NCBI GenBank assembly: GCA_002197995.1 | Contig: NGZR01000001.1 | Span: forward strand, 682,001 to 746,000 | Reading direction: 5' to 3' | DNA: 64,000 nucleotides | Source of the DNA: Gaeumannomyces sp. JS-464 | Lineage: Eukaryota; Ascomycota; Sordariomycetes; Magnaporthales; Magnaporthaceae | Shown: positions 34,318-46,124 of the stretch, in pieces | Numbering within the stretch: the stretch's first letter is position 1 | How the letters are laid out: each line of letters begins with the position of its first letter | Position numbers and translations under genes: made by a program | The notes under the pieces: model-generated | Database searches by the model: none | What the model was told of the DNA's origin: nothing | Seen by the model: only the letters and a program-made list of their open reading frames with translations

Positions 34318-37300
34318 GCGTCCAAGGTCAGCGTCCCACCCCCGCCGGCCAACAACCACAGCCCGGCCCACCGCAGCCACAATCTTCTCCTTCCCGTGGC
34401 CACTCGGAAAGCCCCAGCAACAGCTTCCTGTGCCCCAGCAACAACCACTGCCTGTCCCACAACAGCCACCGCGGGAGCAACTGCCCGCGCAACAGCAGCA
34501 GATTCCGGCGGCCAAGCCAGGGCCTGGACAGCAGCCGCAGCAGCCCATTCCGTCGGCTCAACAGCGACCGTCACCCCAGCTGTCCATCGGCTCGGACCAC
34601 CGCACGCTGCCGTCACAAATGGGCCAGGCTCAGCCGGGTAGCCCACTGCAGGCGACGTCGCCCACGATTTCAGTCGCTGCAAAATCCAACTCGCAAGCCA
34701 GTGGGTTCGTTGTCCCGTGGACCCGGCGAAGTCGGCAGTCCTGTCGACGGTTCGGGACGCGCAAGGGGTGTTTCGGTCCTCGTCTTCCGACCAAGCCCAC
34801 ATCTTGCCGCTCACGCATCGCCTAGCAGCAGCCAGGCCATGTCAGGAGGGTCTCGACCCCGTCAATGCAGACAATGCAGAACAGTCCGCCTGCGCAGACT
34901 GCCAGCGTTGCCGGCCCCAAGGGACATCGATACCCGAGAATTCCTCGACGCAGATCACTCCATTGACCACCCCGACACCCCAACAGGCTCTCCAACCCGC
35001 CGGGTGAAGGGCAGGTCCCTTCGCCACTGCCCAGTCCCGGCTACCCGCCCCAAGGCGGTATGCAATCGCTGCAATCGACACCTCAATCGGCTCCAGTGGT
35101 CCTGGCAGGCCAGCAGCGGAATGCTGGACCGCAGCAATCGCAGCAGCCGCAGCAGCCGCAACAAGGCCAGCAAGAACCCCAGACGCCGCTTGCCCAGCCC
35201 ATGGGTCCCCCTACGGGCATGCAGCAGCAACAGCAGCGCCTCCAGCAACAGCCACTGCCGGACCAGTCCCCTCCGATCCCGTGGCAAACCAACAACGTCC
35301 AAAACGGCGGCCGGCCTGGACAAGGCCCCAACGGGACGCCGCCGTCGGAGCACCAGAGCACCCTGTCCAAGTTCTTCAAGAGCTCCAAGACAGCCCTGTC
35401 TGGCTCGCAGACGCAGCAACAAAACCAACCCAAGTCCAAGAAGAGCATCTTCGGATTCAAGTCGTCCAAGGCGTCCGAGCCCCCGGCCAAATCCGACTCG
35501 CCACCCCTGGGGCCGCCGCCTGGTGGGCCGCAGTACGGCGCACAGGGTCCTCCGCGTATGTACGGGCAACCGATCAACGGGTCTGCGCCCCAGGGCATTC
35601 CCCAGGCCGGCCCGCCCTCTCAGCCCGGACAGTTCCAGCAAGGACCGACGCGGCCTGGGCAAGCTGCTCCGCCGAGCCAGGTCCAGCAGCCTGTTCCGGG
35701 TCGTCCCTCGCCTCCTCAAGGGACACCTGCAACCCAGGGCGGCTCGCCCAACCCATCTCTTCAAGGGCAGTCTCAGTTTGCACAGCCGCCGCCGCCGCAG
35801 CCGCAACAGATACAGAGGCTTCAAAGCCAGCAGCAACAGCAGCAGCAGCAACCCAGTGGACCATCTGGGGCCCTGCCTTTCCCTCACTCTCCCGCCCTCT
35901 ACCACTCGCCTGGCGCCGTGCCCCAGCCTCTCTTCCAGGCCCAGCCCAGGCCCGGGCAAACGCAGCAGCCGAAGGCGCCTGCGCGCCCCTCGGAGCCCAC
36001 GTACGAGGCCGTCCCCGTGCCGGCCGGCTATGCCAAGGTGCACAGCGAGGGCCGGGTGGCGCACGGCTCGCCCTATCTGGTCAACCACGGACAGGGCTTC
36101 CAGCCGCAGTACCCGGGACACCCGGCAATGGCCAGCCCGCAAAACACACCGCCGCAGCCCCAGGCGCCGCAGCAGCGCATTCTGCAGGGCCAGTTCGCGG
36201 ACGCCAGCACTCCCCCGATGCCCCTACCGCAACAGCCGCCGGGAGGCTACCCACTGGGCATCCACAACCAGACGCCGTCCGGGCAGAACAACGGCCAGTT
36301 TGGAAGCCAGACAGGCGCGTACCAGCAGCCAAACGCGCAGTTTGCAAACCAGGGCCAGCAGGGCCAGGGTCAGCAGTACCTCGGCCACTCTATCACGCCG
36401 TCTTTGTCGGGCGGCACATTTATGAGCCCCTCGATGATGGGTGAGAACGCTTTCAACGGGACCCCGCCATCGCAGCACGACTCGCAGCACGGGTCGCCGC
36501 CGCCGGCCACCTCGCCCTACGGGCCGCCTCAACAGCAACAGCAGCTGCCTGGGCAACACCAATCGGTCCATGGCCACGCCCCACCTCCATCGTCTGCAGT
36601 CAGCAATGCCGCACCTTCTGGCGCTTTCCAGCCTGGTAGCGGACGGCCGTCACCAGCTCGCTCGCCTGAGCCCGTCCAGACGGCAAATTCCACACCACCG
36701 CCTATGATCCAGCACCCCGGGTCTCCTCACGGCTACCCTCTGCCGAACTCGGCCACGACCTTTTCGCCTGTCAATCCTGCCGCAAGCCAGATGCCGAATC
36801 CGCCACTGCCGCAGGTGGGAACGGCCGAGACTGCGCCGGGTGCTTCTCACCAGCAGCTGCAAAACACGCAGCCACCGCAACGGCAGCCCAGTATGGTCAG
36901 CCACACCTCGTCGGTTGACCAGGCCGGGCCTGCAAACATTGTCTCGCGCATGGTCAGTGGCGCAGGAAATGATGGCTACAGCAGCATGGTCGCCTCATCC
37001 AACGAGACATCGCCCGCGCCGGAGCAGCACGGGATGCGGTCCATTGACCCCCATCAGGCCAACCAGGCGCGTGGCACCGAGGAGAACATCTACGATGCCT
37101 CGCCTCGCTTGCCTGTGACACAGGCCTCGTCGCCACCGACGGTGCAGGCTCCTGTTATACAGCAGTCGCAGGCCGAGGCGCCGCGCCCCAGCACTGTGTC
37201 GCCTCCCGTCCAGGCGCCCCACGTCGCGCCGGCGCCTCCTCAGTCGGAGCCAGAACAGAAGACCCTTGGGGCGATTGTCATTCCTCCGCCCGGGAGCGAG

Positions 37301-37624
37301 ACACCGCCTTCGCCGATGGACGAGGAGCACCGGGCAGCGCTGCGGGCTGCCGGGGGCGAGTCGGACCAACAGCACCTGAGCGTCGAGGGCGGCGAGCTCG
37401 GCCGCAAGCCGACGATCCGGGCCACATCTGCGGAGCAGTTCGAGGAGGCCAAGCGCAAGATGCTGCTGCGCGACCTCGAGGAGAAGATCCCGGTCGTGAT
37501 CCAGGAGGACGAGCCGCCGCCGCCGTCGCACAAGGAAGAGGACGGCGTGCCCAAGATGAGCGCCACCAGCTACCCGGGCCAGGAGTGGAACCCGTACGGC
37601 GACTTTGAGAACTGGGAGGATTAA
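29772..37624 (+). CDS. Giant Gln/Pro-rich disordered protein
   Basis: Unrecognised protein of about 2,617 residues, starting MSVPLAGHRNNVDGFSGLAL, with long polyglutamine and Pro/Gln stretches (30.0, 31.3-31.6, 33.5, 34.3 and 35.8 kb). Short conserved-looking islands interrupt the disorder: EEWTLVTPQSVELTPAKGQV, VPLFNPPINNG, and at least seven basic-hydrophobic modules such as RSSLFGLKG, GFFNRVSTGLG, FNKLTSFLSGG, GNFLSGIFGRRE, SKFFKSSKTALSG and KKSIFGFKSSK. The C-terminus is acidic and more ordered (FEEAKRKMLLRDLEEKIPVV, YGDFENWED). Between about 34,406 and 35,006 the frame changes five times, always with Gln/Pro-rich sense on both sides; the net change is one base, which restores a multiple of three. 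The Gln-rich composition may reflect a scaffold or condensate-forming protein. Function unknown. Confidence 0.7.
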
Positions 37625-38413
37625 AAGACGTTGGTCATGTCTGGATTTTTTTTTTCACTTTGTTCTCTATAATATGTCTAGCTGCCTGCTCACCTATTTC
37701 TTATTTCTCTTGTGCGTCCTTCATTTACTCTCTCCATCTCCTTGTCTGGTTACTCTCCAAAAACAAGTCCCCAACGAAACAAATTTCTTCGCAACCATTA
37801 CCCCGGCCGCACATAACTTGCATATAATTTCTGTCATGTGCGACTTGGTTTCCTGCTTGGTTCATTTGTCTTGTTCTCTCCATGTCTTGCTTGCCGCTTT
37901 GTATGGACGCATAATGGATAATATCTGGTAATAATTGGATGCACTATCTAGTCCAGAATGTGAAAAAGGCGAATGCTCCCTTGTGCCCGTCTCCTCGACA
38001 TGCAGCTCTTTGTGTACGTGTTGCAATCACCTCAGATGCAGCACATCATCGCAGCCAGTCAGAAGTTGGTCGGTGCTGACGGGCGCTCGCATCCGAGCCA
38101 ACCATTCCCGCTGCGGCAGATGGCAGATGCACGCTTGGATTCCACGTCTCCCCGGCTGGCTGGCAGACAGACAGACGGGCCTGATCGGTGTCTGGAATTC
38201 TTCGGACGCGAGGATCGGTGAATGCAAGTGGAAGAAGAAAGAAAGGACAGGAAGGGGGGTTGGGTGACTTGCAAAGGAGCGTGGGGGCCACAGGGACCTC
38301 GCTTTTGCTTCCCAGTCGCCGACCTACATACAGTATGCGGTCCAAACGAATGGGGAAGCAGGACGAGGCTTGGCGACGTTGTGGCCATCGGGGAGCGAGG
38401 AAAACGGGGCGTC

Positions 38414-38414
<1 letters not shown>

Positions 38415-38445
<31 letters not shown>
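38415..38445 (+). repeat. A31 homopolymer
   Basis: Run of 31 A residues in intergenic sequence. Confidence 0.93.
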
Positions 38446-38449
<4 letters not shown>

Positions 38450-38798
38450 ACCAAAATGGGGGGACTTGGCGGTTCGCTCGCCGCCGAGGTGCCCTTGCTG
38501 GGGCTGATTGAGACGCTGGCTCCGGGCGATGAGGGGAAAGGGAAAAAAGGCAATGGGAGACGACAAAATAGAAAGAAAAAAAAAGAAAAAAGGCATGACG
38601 AAGACATTTGCCCCGTCCCCCTTGTGCCTTGCAGCAGGGAGACCTTCCTTCACACCGGTCCTTTGTGTCCTGGGACAACGTGTGGAACATGCCGACGACG
38701 ATTGGGGCGGACAGGGATGAGCAGAACCACCCATGCATCATTGATTGGGGCCGGGGAGATATTCAGAGACTGGACTGGTGTGAACCGGTGGCCTTTTC

Positions 38799-38825
38799 TT
38801 TTTTTTTTTTTTTTTTTTTTTTTTT
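38799..38825 (+). repeat. T27 homopolymer
   Basis: Run of 27 T residues, about 350 bases from the A31 tract and in opposite orientation. Confidence 0.9.
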
Positions 38826-39879
38826 CCTTCTGGGACGCGGTATCGATGCGTGTTGATTGGGGCGGAGAGGGTTTTTGATAGGCCAAGCAGCACGAAATGC
38901 AAAGCTATCGTCCGACGCGGGCCACCTCATCCCACCCCCAGGACTCCTCGTCCGGATACCGAGGTAGGCACCTGGGTAGGTGGCCAGCAGGCAATGGGGA
39001 CCGCAGGAGCAAGCAGCCAGCGTACATCGAGACTTGGCCCGTCGGGCGACAGCCGGGCACAGGGGCCAGCGAATCCGGCCTCGTGCAGTGCAGTGCAGGG
39101 TGCGTGCTATGCGGGATGGGATTTCGCTACAGGCCCAGCCAACCCCGGGCAGCATCAAGACGAGAATGGATGCGACTCCAATCAGCGGGGTTCCTCGCGG
39201 CTGTGGTTGTTGATAGGGGAGCGTCTCCGGATGGACAGAGAGAGACAGACAGACAGATGGCTCGAGTGTGCATACTGTAGGTATACACGGTAGACGAACG
39301 AATGACGATGATCTTTCTGTTTTGCTGCTCCTTTTTCCCCCCCTCCTTCATGCCGTGGCACGATGGGAGGGACGGGTCCGACTGGACAGAGCAGAAAACA
39401 AATGATGGTTGCCAGGATGCCCATCGAGCTGCATGCTGCCGTAACGAGCAAAGGTGAGGGAAGATGCAGTCGCACCGCAAACACGCAGCGATGCAGGGGT
39501 TCCCAGAAGAGAGAGGGGAGGTCGTTTTTCTCCCGTCTCCCACATACCTAGATAACGACACCGACGCCACGAGTCTCCTGCGCAACAGGCGGGTAAGGTC
39601 AGGGGACCAAGCAGGACAGAATCTCTACAGCCAGGCGTGGGTTGGCCGATCCGTCTCCCAAGGCCTAGGGTCCACCCATCGAGGAAATTAAAAAAAACGC
39701 CCGGCTTAGCAGAGGTATTTAACGGAATGGGAGGTAACCGAGATCCTTAGTAAAGACTAGCCGAATCGCATGCATGTCGAGGGTGCGTGATGGTGGTCGG
39801 TGATTGTGGCTGCAGGACGGACAGAAAAAAAACCCCCAATGCCCAATCGCTGACGTGACGCCACGGCTCCGGCTCAATT

Positions 39880-39880
39880 C

Positions 39881-39913
<33 letters not shown>

Positions 39914-39915
39914 GA
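39880..39915 (+). repeat. AACCAG hexanucleotide microsatellite
   Basis: About five consecutive copies of AACCAG, the last one imperfect. Confidence 0.9.
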
Positions 39916-40203
39916 GACATTTGTCAACTCCACAGCCACGCCCGCTCGCTCCTGCACGCGCTCGCTCAAGGAAGCTGCTCTGCACCTACCTCCATTGCTC
40001 CTGCACCTGCTGCTGCCCCTCCTCGCCACTTCGGGCCTGATGGGTACCCGAACAGGACGCCTGATTGGTTGCCTTATCGAGTCAATGGCGGACGACGAGC
40101 AGCCACGACGCCGTGGTTCGCATTTTCCTGCCGAGCAAACAGCCCTACCTTATCCGGCCCTGGGATGTTCATGTCAAGTGTCAAGTGCACCTTGTGCCAT
40201 TCC

Positions 40204-40228
40204 AAAAAAAAAAAAAAAAAAAAAAAAA
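40204..40228 (+). repeat. A25 homopolymer
   Basis: Run of 25 A residues in intergenic sequence. Confidence 0.9.
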
Positions 40229-41485
40229 GGTTGCCCAGCTATTCCGTCAATACGCACGAGTCCTCTCGTGTGAGACGTTTCTGTCAATGTCAAGACGCGG
40301 GCATCCGGCGCCGTGAGACGGTGGCTGGTGAGGTATCACGTCCATCGAGCGCCTCCTTCCATTCCCACCCGGATAAAAAAAAACACAAAAAAAAAAAAAA
40401 AACAAAAAAAAAACCACGCATCACGGAAGAGAGAGGGACAAAAAGGCAACCATCCGGTTTGTCCGCTGGTACAAGTCACGCCCATCTCAGGGACAAAGAC
40501 CACAGCACAGCACACAGGACGTTGCTTTCCGGCCGCACGCTGCATACCTCTAGATTAATTTGCTGCGAGTCCGCGTCCTCTCTCGCCTCTGGGTGCACGC
40601 CGCAGCAGCGGAATTCTCGCCACCTGCAGCTCGGCTCAGCGACGCTGCACCCGTCACTGGTTCGCGTCGGAGCTGCCCTCCTTAGGAGGTGGTTGGGGGT
40701 CCCCTCCCATCCGTTCGCAGTTGGGTAGCAGTGCGGGGGGAGAGAGACAGCTGCCGTCGGCAGGCAGGTCCTTTGCCGAGATAAAGGAGCAATCCTGGAT
40801 CAAGGTGAGGTGAGGCCTGCCAGGTCGGTGTGTTTTTTTGTGTTGCGTTGCGACGTGTCGAGCCTCGTTGGGCTGCTCCACTGGATAGGTAGGTAGGTAC
40901 CTCCGTGGTGACGAGAAGGAGAGCCATGCACCTGCGCACACGCAAACACTCACCCCTGGCGGCCTTCCTCCCCACCTCCACACACTACGACGCCGGCTGC
41001 TTCGTCCTGGTCGGCCCTGGCTCGGGCGCAGCAAGCCATCCAGCGCAGAGCGCGTGCCGTGGCACTGCTGGCCCTCCAAAATCACGGGACGCCGCTGCTG
41101 CTTAGCGCAAGACCCCATCTTTCCTGTAAGGAAGCCTGCAGGCCGCCGGCTGCTGGTGTCGATTTGGTGGGCCAAGTCTTCTCCTTTTTTTTTTTCTCTC
41201 CGTCGACGTGTTTGCCAGCCAAGCTACCCCTGCTCCTCCTTTCCCTTCCGAGCCGCAGGACCTGTCCACCCTGCCTCCCAACCTTCAAAAACGCCATGTC
41301 AGCACCGCCCGCATCGCTTGTTTGCTTTTGTTTTCTGGGACAATCGAGCCCGCTTGCTTTTTCTACCCTTCTTACCTTTTCGCACCGACAGCCCGGACCC
41401 CTGTTCCCGCAAACAAACGAACCAATTCCATGCCTTGCTCCGGTCTCTAACACTTGGTTGGTTGGGTCTCAGGCAGGAGAATCCG

Positions 41486-42643
41486 ATGAGTCGCCAAGCA
41501 CATACCACGTGCGACGGGGCTGGGGGAAGCAGCATGTGTGCCCGGCCAGAAGAAGAAGAAGGAGGAGAAGAACAGCAGCAGCAGAGGCCCGGTGGTTCTG
41601 CGGCTGGCGACGCCGGCAAGCCGCCGCCACTGGTCGAGCGTAGGCGCTTGTCAGGAGCGGGCCCCGTGCGGCCGCAGATGGCGCCGCAGCCTTGGCCCCA
41701 GCCCCAGCCGCAACCCCAGCCGCAGCAGCAGCACCAGTATCAGCACCAACACCAGCAGCAGCAGCACCGGCAGCGCCCACCGCCGCCGCCGAGGCAGGGC
41801 CAAAATGCGTTTTTGCCCGCCAGGCGGCCCCCCACTGGCCCAGCTGCTGGAAGGCCGCCCCCGCCTAGCCTCGCTCTGCGGCCGCCGGTTCCACTTCTAA
41901 GGGCCTTTGAGACGCCGCTCGATTCGCGTAAGTCAGCCACTCGTGTTGTTTGCGCATACAAACAGCGCTTGAGAAGCAAGTATCTGACCGATGCCACGCA
42001 TCTCACCCTCTAGGCTTCAACCTGGTCGAGAAGCCCAAGCGCTTCTTCACCGTCGGCCGCATCTTCAAGACGGTCTGGTTCGAGCCGGGCGGCACCGACC
42101 TGGCCAGCACGGCGGGGCCCCTCGGCCCGGGGCAGCAGCGGCGGCAGGACGTCGACTACGCGCAGGCCTGCCCGGCGTTCCACTCGGAGAAGCCGCACGC
42201 AAAGTTCCGCTGGTTCGTCGTCGTGCGCCGGCGCCTGCACCACTCGCTCTGCTTCGCCATCACCACCTTCAACGGCCGCAACAACGGCGCCGGCGGCGGT
42301 TAGCGGCAGCAACAACGTGCCCGGCGCCCCGCGGCAGAGCGGGAGGGGCAGGCCGAGGGACTTTGTGGTGCTGTACCCGGCGCCGCCGGCGGCTGGGCCA
42401 AACGGCGAGGCGCCGACGGGGCCGCCGCCCGAGCCGCCCGAACCGATGGAGGGCGAGGGCATCGACAGGGAGCCGCTAGAGGTGATCATCGAGGACGGGG
42501 CGCAGGCCATCTCGCGGCTGGCGCGGCTGGACTGCGGGCGTGTCTACACCGTCGAAGACAACGTCAAGGTCATGAAGATTGGGCGGATCCACACGGACGG
42601 GCTGAAGAAGCTGGACGAGTACTTTAGGGAGTCGGTCAGCTGA
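41486..42643 (+). CDS. DUF6590-domain protein
   Basis: Fungal DUF6590 protein of about 356 residues. Exon 1 (41486-41927) starts MSRQAHTTCDGAGGSSMCA and is Gln/Pro-rich; the intron (GTAAGT to CCTCTAG) ends at 42013. The domain begins at once in exon 2: KPKRFFTVGRIFKTVWFEP, then FHSEKPHAKFRWFVVVRRRL, HHSLCFAITTF, and after the break DFVVLYP, IDREPLEVIIEDGAQAISR, ARLDCGRVYTVEDNVKVMKI and LDEYFRESV. This order matches the family over its full length. The frame changes near 42,295 in a GGC-repeat stretch (one base extra, or two missing), in a variable loop of the domain. The molecular role of DUF6590 is unknown. Confidence 0.8.
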
Positions 42644-44192
42644 GCATGTACGTTTTTTTTTTTTGTTTTTTTTTTTTTTTTGGGTTTTGTGTGTCTGGCT
42701 GCCCGGGCTTCTGAAGAAGAAAAGGGGCAAAAAATCAGGTGTTGGAGCTGGAGGCATTCGTGATTCGTGGCGAAGGACGTTTGATTTTTGAGTTACTTTG
42801 TTTCTCTGCGGTTCTCCTTTTCTACTACTGTGCCCAACCTGGCAGAAAAGTTTTTGATTCGCGTGCGAAAGACAATCAAAGGTTACCGACTGCACAGACG
42901 TCCAGGTGACCTCGTCGGCGTTGAGTGTCGCTGCCCAATCCGACGCGGGAAGTTGCTGGTGCTGAGTCGCGAAACGTTGCGAGTGGGGCGTCGGACGACT
43001 TTGGCTCAATTGCGGCAGCCCGCCGCTATAGTGTGTTACTGCGGTAGGCCTATAAGTGTGTGTGTTAGGCCTCGTAATACTAGTGCAAACTCTGCGCTGG
43101 GCACGCAATGACTGCAGCACGAAACCAAGGCCGGCACCATCAGGCCACCGCGGGAAAGCTGTGCAACATGGAGCCCGCGCCTGACTGTCAGGAGTGCTGG
43201 GGCCGTGGCGCGAGACGGTGTCGCGAGTTACGGTTTTTGCGTTAGTAATGGCAATCGGTGCGACTCTTTTATGCATCGAGCCGGCGTGAACTTTGCGCGG
43301 GCATTCCATGTTGTTTTTCGTTTTCTCTCCTCGTTGGGTTGTCATGCAAACCATGGCCATCGAGATCCCCCAACAACCCCCGAATCAGCTCATCGTTCCA
43401 TTCGCTGGCACTAGAGCGGAGACCAATCCGTTGGTAATGATGGCGGCCAGAGCCTAAACGGCTGGGCTCCAGCGACGTGCTCTCCACCCGGAAGGCACTC
43501 CCCGGAAAATAAGAGCCGTCAAGGCACGCCCCACCATGCGCCGACACGGTGACGCCTGCTGGCAAGAAAAGATCGGAATCCACCCTGTTTGCCATGTTCT
43601 GCGATCCCCAATGAGCCCATGGGCCCCTCAGGCCCCATGCTCTCCATGCTCCATGGGCCCATTCCCAGGCGCCTCATCTGCCGCGCGACGGCTTGGCGGC
43701 CTTTGTCTAGACCTCTCCGTTGCACCCGCCGCTTTCCTGGCGCCGCCCCAGGTCGGCCCACGCCCTCACCAGTCGGCTCTTATACGTAAAAATAAACGAG
43801 AAAAAAAAAGGGGGCTAGCCGCTGACGCGACCCAGGGTCAGTATAAAGCCCAACGTGCTGCCGTGTGACCCGTTGGACCTGCTTTCTGGCCGCCGACGAG
43901 CCAACGCAAACAGAAAAAAAAAAGACCACCGCACACGTCACTTGATGAGTCCAGCTTGTCCCTTCTGGGCGTACCAAGAGCTGCTTGCCTGGCGGACAAA
44001 GGAACACACCCGCGCCTTGCCCAGCCGTAAATAAGACTTGCAATCTTCCCGAACCCATCATCTCTCTTTTTTTTCTTCTCCTGGAAACACAACAAGCAGC
44101 TATCATTCTCGCTCCTAAAGACTCGCACGCCCACAAAACACACCCACACCCACACCCACAAACCAAGACACAAAAGCACACACACAAACACC
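42644..44192. other. Intergenic region
   Basis: T-rich 3' flank (42653-42682), then sequence without recognisable genes. The last 100 bases before the next gene are CA-rich, as in many fungal 5' leaders. Confidence 0.5.
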
Positions 44193-44892
44193 ATGCCCAG
44201 GCCAACCCTCCGCACAGATCAGAGGTATCTTGGCTGTCCAGCCGGCCAACCACGCCCCGACGGCCAGACGGCCCTCGCCGCGGCCCGGGAGCGCAACGCC
44301 GAGGCGGCGCGCGCCAACGGCCAGCTCGACATATCCGAGGGCACCGCCGCTATCCACCCCAACACGGGCATCCGCAAGGCCCACTCGGTCGGCTGCACCC
44401 AGTCCATGGAGCACAGCTCGGGCATGTGGTACGATGGCCGCGAGCTCAACTCGGGCACCCTCGAGAACATGGACTTTGAGCCCGTCAAGAGCCCCTGCGG
44501 CAGGCCCGGCGCCCTGTTCATGTGCTACTACGACGGCCAGCTCTACGCCGACTCTGAGGCCTGCTACTCGGACGAGGACGAGGATGAGGATGAGGATGTA
44601 CTTTCCGACGACGACGACGACAACGACGACGACGAGACCGACGGGGCCGCGACCAACGATGACGAGGAGAGAGGAGGAGGAGGAGGAGGAGGATGACGAC
44701 AGCGAGGACCCTGAGGAGCCGCTTTACATGCGCTACTGCCCCGACTCCAAGAAGCGCCCGGCTGTCGTCGAGCACGAGCTCGACATGGACAAGATCTCGT
44801 TTGAGCAATACAGCCACATGAGCTCTCCTGTCGACCCCCACGATCTCCACGGCAGGCTGATGCTTGTTCAGGGACAGGACGACTCTTCCTAG
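44193..44892 (+). CDS. Small acidic protein of unknown function
   Basis: Unrecognised protein of about 232 residues, starting MPRPTLRTDQRYLGCPAGQP. Notable segments are AAIHPNTGIRKAHSVGCTQS, MWYDGRELNSGTLENMDFEP and FMCYYDGQLYADSEACYSDE, followed by a long Asp/Glu tract encoded by GAC/GAG repeats. The frame changes in that tract near 44,670 (GAGGAGAGAGGAGG), after which LYMRYCPDSKKRPAVVEHEL and ISFEQYSHMSSPVDPHDLHG follow in a second frame to the stop at 44890-44892. Both halves look coding, so I treat them as one gene. Purine repeats are prone to slippage and to read errors. Confidence 0.5.
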
Positions 44893-44986
44893 AGTGATCT
44901 GTCTATCTATTCCGCTTGCCTATCATATCCCACAATGATGAAAGCGAAAGCCAGCTTGATTCCAGAACCCACGAACCAGAAGCGCG

Positions 44987-46124
44987 CTAGGTACTCAGCA
45001 AACCCTTCTCCAACCCCGCAATCAGCCGCCTCGCCCGATCATGGACAGCCCCTTGGCGGCCAAGCCCCGCTTCCTCGGCAAAGCTGACACGCCGCCGCCA
45101 CCAGTCCAGCCAGGGCTCAGCTCTTGCCCCGGCAGCCGCTGACAAGAGGCCAACGCTCACGTCGATCAGCTCGGGCCGCCAGGCGTCGTGCCAGAAGACT
45201 GTGGCGCCACACACCCCACAGAACTCGCGCAGCACGCCCTCTGAGGACGCGTACGACGTCAGAATCCCGGGAGGGATGCTCTTGAAGTCCAGAGGCATGG
45301 CCCCTGCGTCCGAGGAGGACGACGACAACGGTGGCAGGCGCAGGACCATGTTGGCGCGCGGCACAAAGGCCCACGTCTGGATCTCGAAGCCACTCGAGAG
45401 TCGGCACGAGCGGCACGCACACGTCCCGGCCAGATAGCGGCCCGAGGCGTCGCCGAGCGGAGGGCGGAGCCACCACTTGACGTCGCCCGGGTTTGCGATG
45501 TCCGGCCCGCCTTGACAGTACGGCATCATCAGGTCCGGGAACTGCGAGCGCGGCCCGCGGCTGCTCTCGTCCGGCCGCGTAATGTGGAAGCGGACGTTGC
45601 CGCACTGGCAGTGGGCGGGCAGGACGTCGTCCCCACCATCTTGGGGCTCCGGGGCTGTCGGGGCTTCCTCGTTGTCGACCCCGGAGCACCTCGCCGTTCA
45701 CCTCGCGCAGCCACACGCTCAGCCCTCCATCGCGCGTGTCGGCGACGTTGATGTGCCGGCCGTACTGCGGCTTGCCTCCGTCCGCGCCGTCACCCTCATC
45801 GTCGATCGTCGTCTCGGAGATGATGGTCCCGGTGGCCACCTCCCAGTCGACCCGTTGCTGCCCTGTGGTCCGGGAGCGGAAGACGTGGCAGCCGCAGGTG
45901 GCGCAGAAGAAGCGCCTGGTGGTCGCGGTGGACTCGTACGCCCCGAGGCCCTGCAGCGACGGCGGCGGCGTCGCGATGATGGGGTAATAGCTGGTGCAGA
46001 GCAGGCCGGTGCTGTGCCGGCACGTGTCGCAGTGGCAGATGGACAGTCCGCCCGCGGGCGCGACGGCCGCCGCCAGGGTCTGCCTGGCTGCGCCGCAGAG
46101 GCAGGATATTCGCAGCTGGGGCAT
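44987..46124 (-). CDS. Double GFA-domain (CENP-V/GFA) protein
   Basis: Protein of about 379 residues with two GFA-type zinc-binding domains, the fold of glutathione-dependent formaldehyde-activating enzyme and CENP-V. Domain 1: ISCLCGAARQTL, SICHCDTCRHSTG and FFCATCGCHVF. Domain 2: AHCQCGNVRFHIT, GTCACRSCRLSSG and FCGVCGATVFWH. The Cys sets CxCG, CxxCR and CxxCG are complete in both. The frame changes once between the domains at CCCC 45679-45682 on the plus strand; the arithmetic requires one base fewer. No intron is needed. Fungal proteins of this type are common and their substrates are mostly unknown. Confidence 0.8.

Larger units (their letters stand above)
37625..41485. other. Gene-poor block rich in homopolymers
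   Basis: 3.9 kb without a recognisable gene. Contains A31 (38415-38445), T27 (38799-38825), A25 (40204-40228), an A-rich stretch at 40374-40412, an AACCAG microsatellite near 39880-39915 and copies of the GGTAGGCACC / GGTAGGTACC motif at 38962-38980 and 40885-40903. Open frames here are homopolymer-driven. Confidence 0.5.

Noticed and set aside
29815..37531. Long antisense open frames (up to 395 codons) opposite the Gln-rich gene
   Set aside because: Composition is the mirror of CAG/CCG codons (Leu, Arg, Gly, Ala rich) with no motif; they are shadows of the plus-strand gene.
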